In this document: positions 34,083-45,921 of the stretch, piece after piece
Layout of the letters: every line of letters begins with the position of its first letter
Numbering within the stretch: position 1 is the stretch's first letter
Assembly: GCA_003290165.1 (NCBI GenBank)
Contig: QNQO01000601.1
Span: forward strand, 372,001 to 436,000
Length of the DNA stretch: 64,000 nucleotides
Source: Berberis thunbergii
Lineage: Eukaryota; Streptophyta; Magnoliopsida; Ranunculales; Berberidaceae
Reading direction: 5' to 3'
Made by a program: the position numbers and the translations under genes
The notes under the pieces: generated by a model
Told to the model about the DNA's origin: nothing
Databases searched by the model: none
Seen by the model: only the letters and a program-made list of their open reading frames with translations

Positions 34083-34206
34083 GAGTGATTCTACCTGTCA
34101 AGGAAACGCGCAAGGGAGGAGGGTTTGCATGCATCGCGAGGGGGATGGAGGGTCCTCCCTCCCTCACGTGTTTCCTCACTGGTTTCCTCGACACTTAGAA
34201 TTTCCC
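34083..34206. mobile_element. Second MITE of the GCGAGG family, 124 bp
   Basis: Left arm GATTCTACCTGTCAAGGAAA, right arm (inverted) AATTCTAAGTGTCGAGGAAA; the core has GGAGGAGGGTTTGCATG and GGGATGGAGGG. Flanks ATAAATAT (34075-34082) and ATAAAATAT (34207-34215) look like a 9-bp duplication with one base lost. It lies 45 bp from the previous copy. Confidence 0.7.
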
Positions 34207-35510
34207 ATAAAATATTTATTCTCTAACTAACGAAAATAGATTTTTGCTACAGTAAAGCAGGTCAGGCAGGTCTCATTTTTGTTCCCATAATAACCCTGTG
34301 TTAATTCAAGAGCTCTCACCGCCAACAGCCAATGAACACAGACCAAAGGAAAGCGCAGCAGACTAAACCATCTTCTTCACCTCTTCATTGCTTCAAGGTT
34401 CAATTACAGTTCTCGCTCTCTGTCTGCAACTCTGAAAGAGTGAGAGAGCCAAAGTGGAGGAAGTAGAAGTAGAAGAAGAAGAAGAAATGGGGTGATCAGA
34501 CAAAGCAGTGGAAGCACTATCAAAAGCCTTCAACAGAAACACAATGATCAACACACTCCGTGTGAAATTGGAAGCAATAGCTCGAAATCACTTACCCATT
34601 TCTCTTTTTTTTTGTTTTTGACAAAAGTTTGGATCTTTTGTTGCTTGGTTTGTGTTGGGGGTTTAGGATGAATGAGAAGTTCGAAAAACCTTAATTACTC
34701 ATTAGTTCCCATTACATAATCAATTGCTTGAATACAATGGCGTAATGGGATTTTCAGAATCTTAAAAATTGTGATATTGAAGCTGTCAACGAGAGGAAAT
34801 TTACTTAAGTGGGATTCCAATCGTAACAATTGTGTCCAAAGTTAAAATCGACTCTCACTAATGATACCCATATCCCCTTTGGTAGCTCGGATTACCTATC
34901 AGGGTCCATTGTCCAAATCAAAATCCCAGAAACCCAGCGATCTTTGGAAGGTCTGCCGTTGTTGTACAGAGATGGGGAAGAAAAATAAAGGTCTCTGAAG
35001 ACCTTTTGATTGTTCTCAATATATGTATTAAGATAAATAACATTTAATCAACATTTATCTGATAATTAATACAAGCTTATAGGATTTCATTTGGTCAACA
35101 ACTTGGGTGATTGTTTTTTAAATGACTATAGTGTTCTTAGAAAATAATTTTGTTGATTTTTAGCAGGGTGCGGTGATTTCAGGTAGGACATCTTACTGTG
35201 CTTTCTTTTTACTATGTAAGATCAATTCATAATGTGTGCACTTTTTTCATGCAATTAGCAAGCATGTATTTTCCTGAAGTAAAAAAGGAAAGATCAGCTC
35301 TCGTTGGATTTAGTGTGTGAAAATTCAACTTATTAAGTAAAACTTAGGGATAACACAAATGATTAATGAAGAAAAGTTTTCATTTTAGGTCGAGTTTTGG
35401 CCAATCATGGATTGAAATGGTCAAATATATGCATTTGTGGTTATCCAATTGTTCTTTCTCATATCACTATAGTGTTCTTAGAAAAGAGCTTGTTGATTTT
35501 GGTCGGTTAT
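34207..35510. other. Non-coding DNA with a possible gene-fragment start
   Basis: At about 34486 a frame reads M-G-stop-SDKAVEALSKAFNRNT then MINTLRVKLEAIARNHLPIS, preceded by a CT/GA-rich leader-like stretch. It could be a first exon of a host gene with a nonsense change, but I cannot name it. A 20-bp string ACTATAGTGTTCTTAGAAAA occurs at 35125-35144 and again at 35466-35485, close to the truncated copia LTR. Confidence 0.35.
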
Positions 35511-35778
35511 TATTGTATATTTTGTATAGCTTGTAGGAGTCATCTGATGTATATAATGCTACTGCCATCTAATGAGAAAGTAAGTTTTTTCCCACAAAAT
35601 TTTAGTCTCAGTTTATTATGGTATCAGAGTTCTAGGGCAAGATTTTTTTTCCTTCTTCCGCCGCTGCTGCTGCTGCATCTAGATTTTTTCTCCTTCTTCC
35701 GCCGTTGCTGCTGCATCTGGAATTTTTTTTTCCAGCTTAATTCGTCCCCTGTTCTCACGCCTCATCCTCTTTTCAATC

Positions 35779-38700
35779 ATGGTTAGCAGTCCAGATAATT
35801 CAGGAGGGAAGTCAGACCTCACTAATCCCACATCACCATACTATCTTCATCCATCCGCCAATCTGGGTTCGGTTCTAACCCAAATCAAATTGAAGGGTGA
35901 AAAATATTCGTTTGGGAACAAACTGTTAAATTAGCTTTAAAATCTTAGAATGAGGTCGGTTTTATAGATGGGTCTATTTCTCAACCAAATAAAACTGATT
36001 CCCAACTTGTCGCATGGGAGATTGTCAATTCCATGTTATGTTCCTGAATTGCAAATTCACTAGATGACCCAATTAGGGCCATAGTGTCTCGTCTTAATAA
36101 TGCCAAAGTTTTATGGGAATGTCTCAAAACCCGATACTCAGTTAAGAATGCCCCAAAAGTCTATAAATTGTGGTCCGATCTCACCGTCACAAAACAGTCT
36201 GGGTCATCTATTATGTCATATTACACACAATTTCTGGGTATGTGGGAGGATCTTGTTAGTTGTCTCCTTTAGAAACTTGTACTTGTGAAAATGACTCTCA
36301 AATACTCACTTGGTTTAATAATCTCAAAACCTATCAATTTTTAATGGGATTAGATGAGTCTATAATACCTTGCGGACCCAAATCATTAATATGGGGCCAC
36401 TCCCAGACATTGACCGAGTTATGCAATGGTAAGCCAAAAAAGAAAGTCATAAGTCGGCACTTCAGCCCCGAGAATCATCTTCGGCAGTGGGTTTCGCGGC
36501 ACAGACGAAATACCCACCAACCAGTTCCTTCTCTCAGCCGGGTCAGCCCACTGGCTGACCGTACTGCACCCATTGTCAACGCCATGGTCATGTGTATGAC
36601 CGATGTTGTAGCCGCCTGGGCATTTCAACCCCACCAGGATGCGGCAGAGGTCGCTATTCATCTGCAGGTCGTGGTGCATCAAGCCCTGTTTTCGCTGCCG
36701 CCACCCAATATGCTGCAACTGTTTCTGCCGAGTCACCACCAGTTAATTCTGCTTCAGCCACCATTTCTGATTTTTCCAGTGAGCAGGTGCAGCGTTTATT
36801 GGCTTTGATCGAGTCTAGCCCCGAGGGTGATTCCATGGCAGGTACGCAAAATTGTGATCATTATTGGCTCATTGATAGTGGGGTGTCTCATCACATGACA
36901 GGTGATTTATCTTTGTTGACTAATGTTCATGATATTGTTCCATCTCCGGTTGGTCTACCCGACAGTGACCAAGCTTCCCCGGTCAAAGAAAGGATTTGTA
37001 TTCTTCACCCTGGCCTTATATTGAAACATGTGTTGTTTGTGTCAAACTTACAAGTGAACTTGATTTCAGTTAACAAATTAATTTGTGGCGCCAATTGTCT
37101 CGTGACATTTACTGATCGTATGTGTATCTTACAGGACCGCACCACTAGGAGCCCGATTGGTCTGGGTGAGTCACAAGGAGGGGTACCGCTTCAAGCTTGT
37201 GATGATCGTGACTGCTTCAGCTACACGGGCGCCAGAATCTTTTGATTTATGGCATCGTCGGTTGGGTCATCCCTCGTCTAAACCGATGTCCTTTTTGAAC
37301 ATCAATGGCAATAAGGTTGATTCTTCTGATAAAAACTCTATTTGTGATATTTTCTATCGAGCCAAACAAACTCACTCTAGTTTCCCTTTGAGTAATCATT
37401 GTGCTATGGACATATTTGAATTAATTCATTGTGATATTTGGGGTCCTTATCGTCATTCTACTAATTCTGGTGCTAAGTATTTTCTTACGATTATTGATGA
37501 TTTTAGCCGTGCGGTTTGGGTATATTTAATGCATGAAAAGAGTGAAGCAAACATGTTATTACAACAATTTTGTTATATGGCCAAAACTCAATTCACAAAA
37601 TCCGTTAAAGTGATTCGGAGTGACAATGGTATGGAATTTATATCTAAACCCATTATATTATTTTATGCCCAACATGGTATTTTTGCACCAAACTATCATA
37701 GTTGATACCCCTCAACAAAATGGCCGAGTCAAGAGGAAACATCGTCATATTTTAGATGTAGCCCGTGCTCTCATTTTCCAAACGTCACTTCCAATTGAGT
37801 TTTGGGAGGAGTGTGTTCTCGCTGCCGCTCATCTTATTAATCGAACTCCTACCCCTCTTTTAAACGGTCTCACTCCTCAGGACAAATTATTTTCCAAATC
37901 ACCTTCTCTCACTCACCTTAGAGTCTTTGGGGTGCTTATGTTATGCTCATTATAAAGACCGGTCTAAGGACAAATTTGCTCCCCAAAGTCGTCGTTGTGT
38001 TTTCTTGGGATACTCTCATGGAAAAAAAGGGTGGAAGGTCATGGATTTAGAGACCCAAAAGATATTTGTGTCCCGAGATATTATTTTTGATGAACAAGTG
38101 TTTCCTTTTGCTCAATCTCATGCGTCATCCGCAAGTGTGCCAATAAGCTCTTCTAGCGTCAATGATTGGTCATGGAACAAGTCTATTTTTGAAGATATTG
38201 GTAGCTCCTGCCACAAGTCAAGGGGAACAGCCCCCAACCGCTTGCATTTGACCGATTCTAATGCCCAGTCATCACCTTCTGTAACAGTGATAAGGGAGGA
38301 TTCGGTTTCAGCTCCTGAGCATCCTGCTGTGCCTTCCAACGCACATGCGCCACCTAATCCTGAGCCTCAACTCGGCTGTGGTCAGTGGACTCGTCATTTG
38401 TCGTCTCACCTTCACGATTATGTATGTCACACGGCTAATCTGGTACACCCAAAATCGCCTCGCTCTTCCTCCCTTTGGGTCCTCAGGTACACGGTTCCTT
38501 TTAGCAAATTTTGTTACATGTGATAATTTCTTCGCTTCACATTCTAAGTTTTTGGCTGCCATAACTGCTGGGGTGGAACCCCATACTTTTTCTGAGGCTG
38601 TACGGGACCCAAATTGGCGTCAAGCTATGCAAAATGAAATCGACGCATTAGAAAAGAATGTCACATGGACCATCTCTAACCTTCCTCCTGGCAAGAAACC

Positions 38701-40082
38701 AATCGGTTGCAAATGGGTCTTCAAATTTAAGTATAATGCCGATGGTTCTATTGAGCGTTGTAAAGCTCGGGTTGTTGTCCGTGGTGATACACTGGTTGAA
38801 GGTGTTGATTATGAAGAAACCTTCGCCCCGGTAGCCAAACTGGTTAGTGTGAGACTTTTTCTTGCGGTTGTTGTTATTAAGGGATGGGAAATACATCAAT
38901 TGGATGTTAATAATGTTTTCCTCCATGGTGATCTTCATGAGGAGGTATATATGTGTTTCCCACCAGGGTATACTTCTTCTCATCCCAACAAGGTTCGTCG
39001 CCTCCGCAAATCATTATATGGGCTCCCCTAATCTCCACGTAACTAATTTGCTAAGCTCACGACTACTCTTCGCCGCTATGGTTTTTTCCAGTCTCATGCT
39101 GATCATACTTTGTTTAGTTACCACAAAGATAGCATATTTTTATTTGTCCTTGTCTATGTTGATTATTTTATTGTGGTAGGGAATAACTCTCAAGCACGTA
39201 CTTCCTTTAAACAATATTTGAACAAGTGTTTTCAGCTCAAAGATCTCGAGCCACTCAAATATTTCCTTGGCATCGAAGCTGCCCACAACTCTTCCGATCT
39301 CTTCTTGTGTCAACTGAAGTATACACTTGATATCTTGAAGGAAGCCGGTCTTACGGGGGCCAAACCTGCCCCTACTCCTATGGAGCAAAACCGTCACCTA
39401 GCTCGTGCCACTGGCCGTGTGTTACGAGATCTGGAACGATATCGATGCCTTGTGGGGCGCCTCGTGTATTTGTCCATAACACGCCCGGACATTTGTTATG
39501 CAGTGCATATCTTGACCCAGTTTCTCCATGAGCCTCGACAGGACCATATAGATGTTGTCTTTTGTGTTTTGCAATTCTTGAAAGGTTCCCCGGGTCAAGG
39601 AATTCTTCTTCGCTCAGATAGTTCTTTGCAACTGTATGCATTTCACTAGACGCTCTCTCACTGCGTATTTTATCCAACTCGGCTCCTCTCCTATATCTTG
39701 GAAGACCCAGAAGCAGCCCACTGTAGCTCGATCATCTGCCGAGGCCGAGTACTGAGCAATGGTTGTCACAATGTGTGAATTGATGTAGGTTAAGTCATTC
39801 CTTTATTCTCTTGGCGTGTTCCATATACGACCAATGCGGCTATTTTGTGACAACCAGACGGTACTCCACATTGCTTCTAATCCGGTTTTCCATGAAATAA
39901 CCAAGCACATCGAAGTTGACTGTCATTATGTGCGAGAACAATTACTTGCGGGCAACATTTCTATGTCCTATATTCAATCATCACAACAACCGGCTGATAT
40001 CTTCACTAAGGCACTTGATCATCAACAGTTTCACTTGTTACTTGGCAAGTTGGGTGTTAAAAATCCTCACTCTCCAACTTGA
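35779..40082 (+). pseudogene. Ty1/copia gag-pol remnant
   Basis: Order along the strand: gag from ATG 35779 (about 35.8-36.5 kb, many stops); protease with a DSGVSHHMTG active-site region (about 36880); GAG-pre-integrase WHRRLGHPSS (about 37250); integrase core with CDIWGPYR and RSDNGMEF Asp motifs (37.4-37.65 kb); reverse transcriptase KPIGCKWVFKFKYNADGS to EEVYMCFPPGY (38.7-38.97 kb); catalytic box reading YVDY at 39155-39166 where the family has YVDD; RNase H with ARSSAEAEY followed by a stop (about 39730) and QQPADIFTKAL (about 40010). It is not functional. No env-like frame. Confidence 0.92.
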
Positions 40083-40089
40083 GGGGGAG

Positions 40090-40355
40090 TATTCGGAAAA
40101 TCTTTATTTTGACCAAGTAAATATTTTCAGTTGTGATATTAGGCAAGTATATTAGGCATATCTTTATTTTGACCAAGTAAATAATTCCAGTTGTGATATT
40201 AGGCAAGTAAATATTAGCTAATTATATGGGATAGTAATCTCCTAAAATATTGTATATTTTTTATAGCTTGTAGGAGTTCTCTACTGTATATAATGCTACT
40301 TGCCATCTAATGAGAAAGTAAGTATTTTTCCCACAAAATTCTATTCTCAGTTATT
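40090..40355 (+). repeat. 3' LTR of the Ty1/copia element, with internal 60-bp duplication
   Basis: Two consecutive copies, offset exactly 60 bp, of a block containing TCTTTATTTTGACCAAGTAA and TTGTGATATTAGGCAAGTA (about 40100-40219). The remainder matches the truncated 5' LTR from TATTGTATATTTT onward. Confidence 0.85.
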
Positions 40356-40385
40356 AGTTATCAAGCTGCTTTTATCTCAACAATG

Positions 40386-40690
40386 CATATGATGGTTTTA
40401 GTGTTTATAATTGGTTGTTCACGGGGGGTGGAAGTGGACATGAGCCTGCTCATGCTGGTTTTGTTGGGAAAGGAATGCTGACTGCAGCCATCTATGGATA
40501 TGTTTTTGCCTCTCTCCCAGTTGATGCTATTATGGTTGTATGTGTAGTTGTGTTTGATTTAGAATAATTATGTTTGTTATCACCTGAATTCATATTGTCG
40601 ATCAATCATTTCCGAATAAAAGACTAACACTATCCAGTTTAGAGCATTCGAGCTGTGACAGGCCCTAAGGGGTATCTTCTCATTTTCAAG
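40386..40690 (+). pseudogene. Dihydroxyacetone kinase gene fragment
   Basis: The first piece reads [20 protein letters not shown] then [17 protein letters not shown] (about 40417-40535), the conserved DhaK nucleotide/substrate loop region of plant and bacterial dihydroxyacetone kinases. The second piece, IRAVTGPKGYLLIFK, ends at 40690 before a GT donor (GTAATG). Introns and splice sites are retained, so it is a genomic fragment, not a processed copy. The rest of the gene is absent. Confidence 0.85.
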
Positions 40691-41000
40691 GTAATGCAAC
40701 TATTATCACTTTTCTCTTCGTGTTTGCTTCGTTGTTCTTTCTCCCCCTTTTCTTCTCATCAAAATTTCCCCATTTTCTCTCTGACTTCGACATACAATCC
40801 GTTTTCTTCTCCTTGCCATCGACCCAAATTGAGTTCAAATGTTACAAATTCTGGGGGTTTGAAGCTCATCGTGTAGAAAGGTTGTCAGAAGATGATAATT
40901 GGGTTCAATAGAATGAAGCATTTGAGGGTTAAGTCCCCAAAGGGATGATCAGAAATGCAGCCAAAGGGGGTGATCATGATGGACCAGAGGATAAACTTGA

Positions 41001-41162
<162 letters not shown>

Positions 41163-41391
41163 TGAAATGGTAATCACAGGCAGCCCAACCTTTTTGATAC
41201 TACTTTGACCTACCAGGCTACCAGGTCTCACTCTCACCAATATTTATCTCCAACCAAGTATATTTTGGAGTCTCATATTTGAACAATTCACATGTTTTCA
41301 TCTTATATGTTTTATGGTCAAAACTCGAAAATTAATTTTGTTGTTTAAGTTTCAATTAGTAATGCGTTGGTTCTAAGTAGCCTGCATTTTT

Positions 41392-41480
41392 CAGAAATTC
41401 TAACTGTCGAGGAAACCAGCGAGGGAGGGAGGGGCAACCCTCCATCCCCCTCGGGATGCATGCTTTCCATTCCTTGCCTT
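41392..41480. mobile_element. Half copy of the GCGAGG-family MITE
   Basis: Left arm AATTCTAACTGTCGAGGAAA, CCAGCGAGGGAGGG, then CAACCCTCCATCCCCCTCGG; no right arm is present. It sits immediately 5' of the PP2C fragment. Confidence 0.7.
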
Positions 41481-41510
41481 TCGATATCAATTTCCTTTTT
41501 CTCCCTACAG

Positions 41511-42049
41511 GTTGTGAATTATTGTCGAGAGTCGATACCATGTCCATTCAGCTTTGATTGAGGAGATAGAAATTGCAAAAGAAGCACTGAGCAGTGGGAG
41601 CATTGACGACAATTGGCAGATGCAATAAGGAAAAAGCCTTCACAAACTATTTTATGAATGTTGATGCAGAAATTAGTGGCACAGTCGACAGATCAACTGT
41701 CGATGGGATCCCTGTAGTTGTTGCTCCTAAAACTGTCGGTTCTACTGCTGTTGTTGCTTTAATTTGTTCCTCGCACATTATAGTTGGAAATTGTGGTGAT
41801 TCAAGAGCAGTTTTATGTCGAGGGTAAGAACCTATGCCATTGTCAGTATATCATAAAGTAAGATATTGTTTGTTGTCTGAATTATTATAATCTTCAATTA
41901 AAGCCCTTGCTCTTTGGAAACTGATTGCATTCGTTTTATACAGCCTAATAGAGAAGATGAATATGCAAGAATAGAAACTGCAGGAGGCAAGGTCATTCAG
42001 TGGACTGGACACCGTGTATTTGGCGTACTTGCAATGTCAAGGACCATAG
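41511..42049 (+). pseudogene. Clade-A PP2C phosphatase fragment (ABI1/HAB1 type)
   Basis: Piece A (41511-41857, preceded by a CTACAG acceptor) reads NYCRES..., VDAEISGTVD, then TVGSTAVVALICSSHIIVGN and CGDSRAVLCRG, followed by an in-frame TAA and EPMPLSV. Piece B (41944-42049) reads [20 protein letters not shown] and [13 protein letters not shown]. These are the metal-binding GDSRA and the following PP2C motifs, with splice sites kept at both ends of an 86-bp intron. A frameshift, the nonsense codon and missing flanking exons make it non-functional. Known clade-A PP2Cs are negative regulators of ABA signalling. Confidence 0.88.
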
Positions 42050-42567
42050 GTATGTGCAATTTTAACCTTCAATTTGTTTCCAACGTTCATCTGATTTCAA
42101 AGGCTTCTCAATGGACAAGTAGTTCACTTAAAGCGATGAGAATGGCTTCAAAATTTTAGGTAGGGTTTCTCTCCTGTGACTGTCTTTGAGTTGTGATATG
42201 TGAAGGTTGCTAAGTATGAGAAGGAACTTAAGGAGATTTCGACCAAACACACGAATACATGGCCTACATCCAATAGAGGAATCAAAGCTTGGAATGGCTC
42301 GAAGAATAAGGCAGTCCAAAGAAAGTGATTGCTCTTCAGGTGGCCATTCTGGCGATATATTTCTCCTAGCTACATACTGAAGGTAACAAAGCTGAGATGG
42401 GAATGGATTCAAAGGAGAAAAAGGTGTAAAAGGCCTTTAAGAGCTTCCCGGTGAACAATGTCAAGCGTTTTCTGTTCCCCACTGTAAGGTTGTTGCCTAA
42501 AGATCTTACTTGATATGTTATTTTATCCCTTGAATGAAAAATTAACCACAATGTTATGTAATTTCAG

Positions 42568-42912
42568 GTGGACTGCGGTGTGATTAAGATTGACATCCAT
42601 TGTTTGGTTCAAGGAGATGTTGTCTTGGACTGTGTACACTTGGAGTTGGACCCAAAAAGAGAAGTTATGATGTTTCATGTAATGTTTAACACTGCTTATG
42701 TACGCTCAAATATATTGATGATTAACACTGACGACTTGGACATTCTTTGGGATTCGAAGGAGAGGTATCCGAAAGGTTTCTGAGAAGAGGTGAATGTCCT
42801 TCAAGTTCTAGGCTAATATTCTTTTAATTTTATTTGGTAAATTCATTTGGTTGCTGATTCTAACTACAATTTCATGAACCCAGGTTCTTTTTGGTGAATT
42901 GAGAGCATTTCT
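42568..42912 (+). pseudogene. Class II formin PTEN-C2 domain fragment
   Basis: After a TTTCAG acceptor (42567) the frame reads DCGVIKIDIHCLVQGDVVLD, then LELDPKREVMMFHVMFNTAY, VRSNILMINTDDLDILWDSK and ERYPKGF, then a stop in place of Arg, GT donor at 42790; the next piece (42884-42907) reads VLFGELRA. This matches the C2-like lipid-binding module that follows the dead phosphatase domain in plant class II formins. Introns retained; only part of the domain is present. Confidence 0.8.
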
Positions 42913-43261
42913 TCGCCTAATGCTACTCCGGCAGAAGAGAGTCATGTATCCAAGTTGACACCCAGATGACTCTTTTAAGGTTTGTTGATGGATAGACCAG
43001 GAGGAGCAAAGGAGCCTTCAGCTGGTTTGCAACACAGAGAACCTCCATGAGCAAAAACAACAAGCTCATCAGTGGCAACAACAAGGGTGCTGCAGCTAGG
43101 TTCTTTGAGGATTGCTTTAGATCAGAGAATTCCACAAACACCACCCAAGTCTATGGTAAGCATGTGTGCATGCTGTATATACTAAACGAAGGGACACTAC
43201 TAAATACATTTTTTTTTCTCTTAAGGAAAGCTAGGATTGAAGAACCCCACCCTTATATTAG

Positions 43262-43338
43262 GAAAAAGGGCTTGTCTAATTTGCGAGGAAACGGGCGAGG
43301 GAGGGGGATGGCGGTCGTTTCCTCGTCAATTAGAATTT
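43262..43338. mobile_element. Short complete MITE of the GCGAGG family, 77 bp
   Basis: 9-bp duplication TAGGAAAAA on both sides (left about 43240-43268 region ends at GGGCTTGTCTAATTT, right follows AATTTCCC near 43338). Arms TCTAATTTGCGAGGAAAC and (inverted) TCTAATTGACGAGGAAAC; the core is GGGCGAGGGAGGGGGATGG. It is the most compact copy, essentially two arms and a few bases. End coordinates are accurate to a few bases. Confidence 0.78.
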
Positions 43339-43980
43339 CCCTAGGAAAAATGAAGTACTGCAAGTGGAGTACTTACACTTGCCCCAAAACAAAAAAGAGA
43401 CAGAATGCTCTAGATGTTCATCCTGAAGTTCAACAAGTGTTGACTGTACCAGAAGAAGAAAGCAACATTTCATGTGCAAAGGAGTTGGTAAAATGTACTC
43501 ATGGAGAAATGAGGGAGTCTATTGATTCAACATTAACATCAGAAGATCTTTATACAACGAATCAGACTGCAACATCAATCATCATCATCAATTGGTGCAG
43601 ATTTACATTGGAGCAACACTAATAGTTCATGCAGCATTGACCAGGATAACCATCCACCCAGCAAAATCAAACACAATACCAAGAACGAAGTCTCAGTATG
43701 ATCCCAGGTACTGTCTAATTCCAGTTTTCTGTTCATTTCTGGTTTTCTATTACGAATATGGAAAATATATCAACTTAATTTTGACTTTAATCTGTTGACA
43801 GGCAAGTCATGATAGGAAATGACATCAAGTTGACAGAATTTATTAATAACACATTATTCTTGATTCCAACAACCGAGTTGCCCAACTCAAAGGTTCACAA
43901 ACCCCATACCAACAAGTGTAATATTGACGATGTTCTTGCTGGTCTAAGACGTCTGTATGAACAACTACAAAACTAACAAA
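43339..43980 (+). pseudogene. Unidentified gene fragment at the end of the gene mosaic
   Basis: Open stretches read YCKWSTYTCPKTKKRQNALD, VHPEVQQVLTVPEEESNIS and, after an intron-like gap (about 43709-43801), VMIGNDIKLTEFINNTLFLI and IDDVLAGLRRLYEQLQN with a stop at about 43976. This looks like the C-terminal end of a real protein, but I cannot name it. Same orientation as the three preceding fragments. Confidence 0.45.
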
Positions 43981-44461
43981 AAGGAGACGGTGTTACAAAT
44001 TATCATTCCGTTGTGTTATATTCTGGTTTCTGCGATTATATTTTCGCAATAATTTTTGTCAATTGAACATATGTAAGATAAAGTAATTGATGTTAATAAG
44101 GATCCAAATGAGAGTGTGATGTACTCATTTTGTGTATGCAGTTGATTTTCAATCTTAAGAATAAAATCAACCTTAAGAAAGAAAAACAATGAGGAGAAAA
44201 TATGAAAGCGCGACCAAAAATACGACTCAATGAGGGTGTTGGCATGACACGATACTTGTGTAGCCTCAGGGTGTCATGTCGAAGGCATGGCACGGGTAAA
44301 CATTGTGGAGAGTGTGTCGCTGTGTCGGAGGCATAGTTGATACATTAGTATACAAATAATAAAAACTATATATCTATATATATATATATATATATATAAG
44401 ATTCATTCAAATAAAATAAAACATTCACTGAGATGAAACCTCCCCCATTTACTTGTATTAA
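43981..44461. other. Non-coding spacer with (AT)n run
   Basis: No gene. It includes an (AT)n microsatellite at about 44370-44398. No Helitron-type hairpin plus CTRR end could be pinned down here. Confidence 0.4.
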
Positions 44462-45921
44462 TTTAGGGTGTGTTTGGTTGCACCCATTCCATGGGAATAG
44501 GAATTCTATTCCCACTTGGAATAGCATTTGGGTGTTTGTTTGAGATTTTACTAGTGGGCGAGGGATGCCAGCACGTGCCATAGATTCCCACCAATGATGG
44601 GAATCAGTCGCCTCACTCATATTGGGAATACGATTCACGGGACACAAGACTCTCATCTTCTCGTCTCTCTCCAGCATCAGAGCTCCATTGAAGACCCCCT
44701 CTCATCTCCGTGAAGACTCTATTGCATAAAAGACTCAATTGAAGATTTCTTCTCATCTCTGTGAAGGGGTGATCGAAGATCTCTTCTCATCTCTGTGAAG
44801 ATCTCCATCGCATCAGGAGCTCGATCTCATCTCTTTCGAAGATCTCTCATCTTCGTGATCTCCTCTCCTCCTCTGTGATCTCATCTCCCTGCTCCAGGTT
44901 TGCTTAACCCCTCGTCCTCACTCTCTTCTTCTCTTCTACTGTTCTCATCTCTCACTTATTCGATTTGTTTTATTGTGTCTATTGTTATATAGGATCTATA
45001 TACTGCGATTTGAGCGGTTGGTGACGGATTGACAAAGTATTTTGTACCCAAACTCAGATTTGTGCAATCTTTAGCATCTATTTGAATTTATATCATTTTT
45101 AGCATTCTCGGTTGAAGTTGAGTTTTTTTTTTTTTACGAAACTCAAATTTGTGGTTTTTTTTGGTGATTTTTGTGTTTTGTGAAAATCCATTCCGTAGTT
45201 GTAGTTTGTGATGATCTTGCTGACGTATTTTGAAGTAAATTGTTGAGTTTTAAAATTCCTTTCTTGCCAAGATGGTTTCACAATAAGAAATGCAGAACAT
45301 GTCTTCTATACATGTTTTCATGTTATATGTCTTTATAGGTTCTCATGTAGGTTTATGTTTAGAGCATGGTTTCTTGTAAATGTAGATATATTTAAACATG
45401 TAAATGATTAGTATGGTGAGCACTATATTGCATTTGCAGTAGCTTTTGCCTGAACCAAATAGGGCCTGAGATATGCAATGGGTATGTGCTTGAATAAACT
45501 GCTCTGTAGCATACTTTCATTACTTTTTGTAAGATCAAGGCCATGAAATCTTCTCCATAAAGAGGAAGAAGGGTCTGTGTTTCCAGGGTATGCTACTTAC
45601 TCTATGCTTATAGTAATTCTTTTTTTTAGGTGTTTGTGCATCCTTATCATCAGCGTCATATTTAGGAATTCTTTCAGCTTTGGGTCATTTTAGGTGATAT
45701 CATATATAATAATTCTTCCAAAATATCAATGCACATACCATTGGAATCTCAATTCAGTTTTGAATCATGTTGCTTCCTTTAGTTCTTCCTGAACTTCATT
45801 GCAGAAATTAAATGATTCAAAGCTGAGGATGCCATGAGTAAATAAGTAGGGAAATATTCTAGTCACCGTATGCATTTCTCACCAACAAAACCACTGTGAC
45901 AACAAACAAGATTATTAATTC

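Larger units (their letters stand above)
35511..40355 (+). mobile_element. Ty1/copia LTR retrotransposon, 5' LTR truncated, decayed
   Basis: A 107-bp LTR remnant (35511-35617) matches the end of the 3' LTR (40090-40355). The primer-binding site TGGTATCAGAGT (35619-35630) fits initiator tRNA-Met (11 of 12), and a polypurine tract GAGGGGGAG lies just before the 3' LTR. The gag-to-RNaseH order with integrase before reverse transcriptase defines copia. All domains are broken by frameshifts. The left LTR lacks about 160 bp, so the insertion cannot be dated simply by whole-LTR comparison. Confidence 0.92.

Noticed and set aside
35511..40355. Endogenous plant pararetrovirus
   Set aside because: Presence of LTRs and integrase, and integrase-before-RT order, identify a Ty1/copia retrotransposon; no movement or coat protein.
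43981..44461. Helitron 3' end (hairpin plus CTRR)
   Set aside because: No convincing GC-rich hairpin followed by CTRR could be located.
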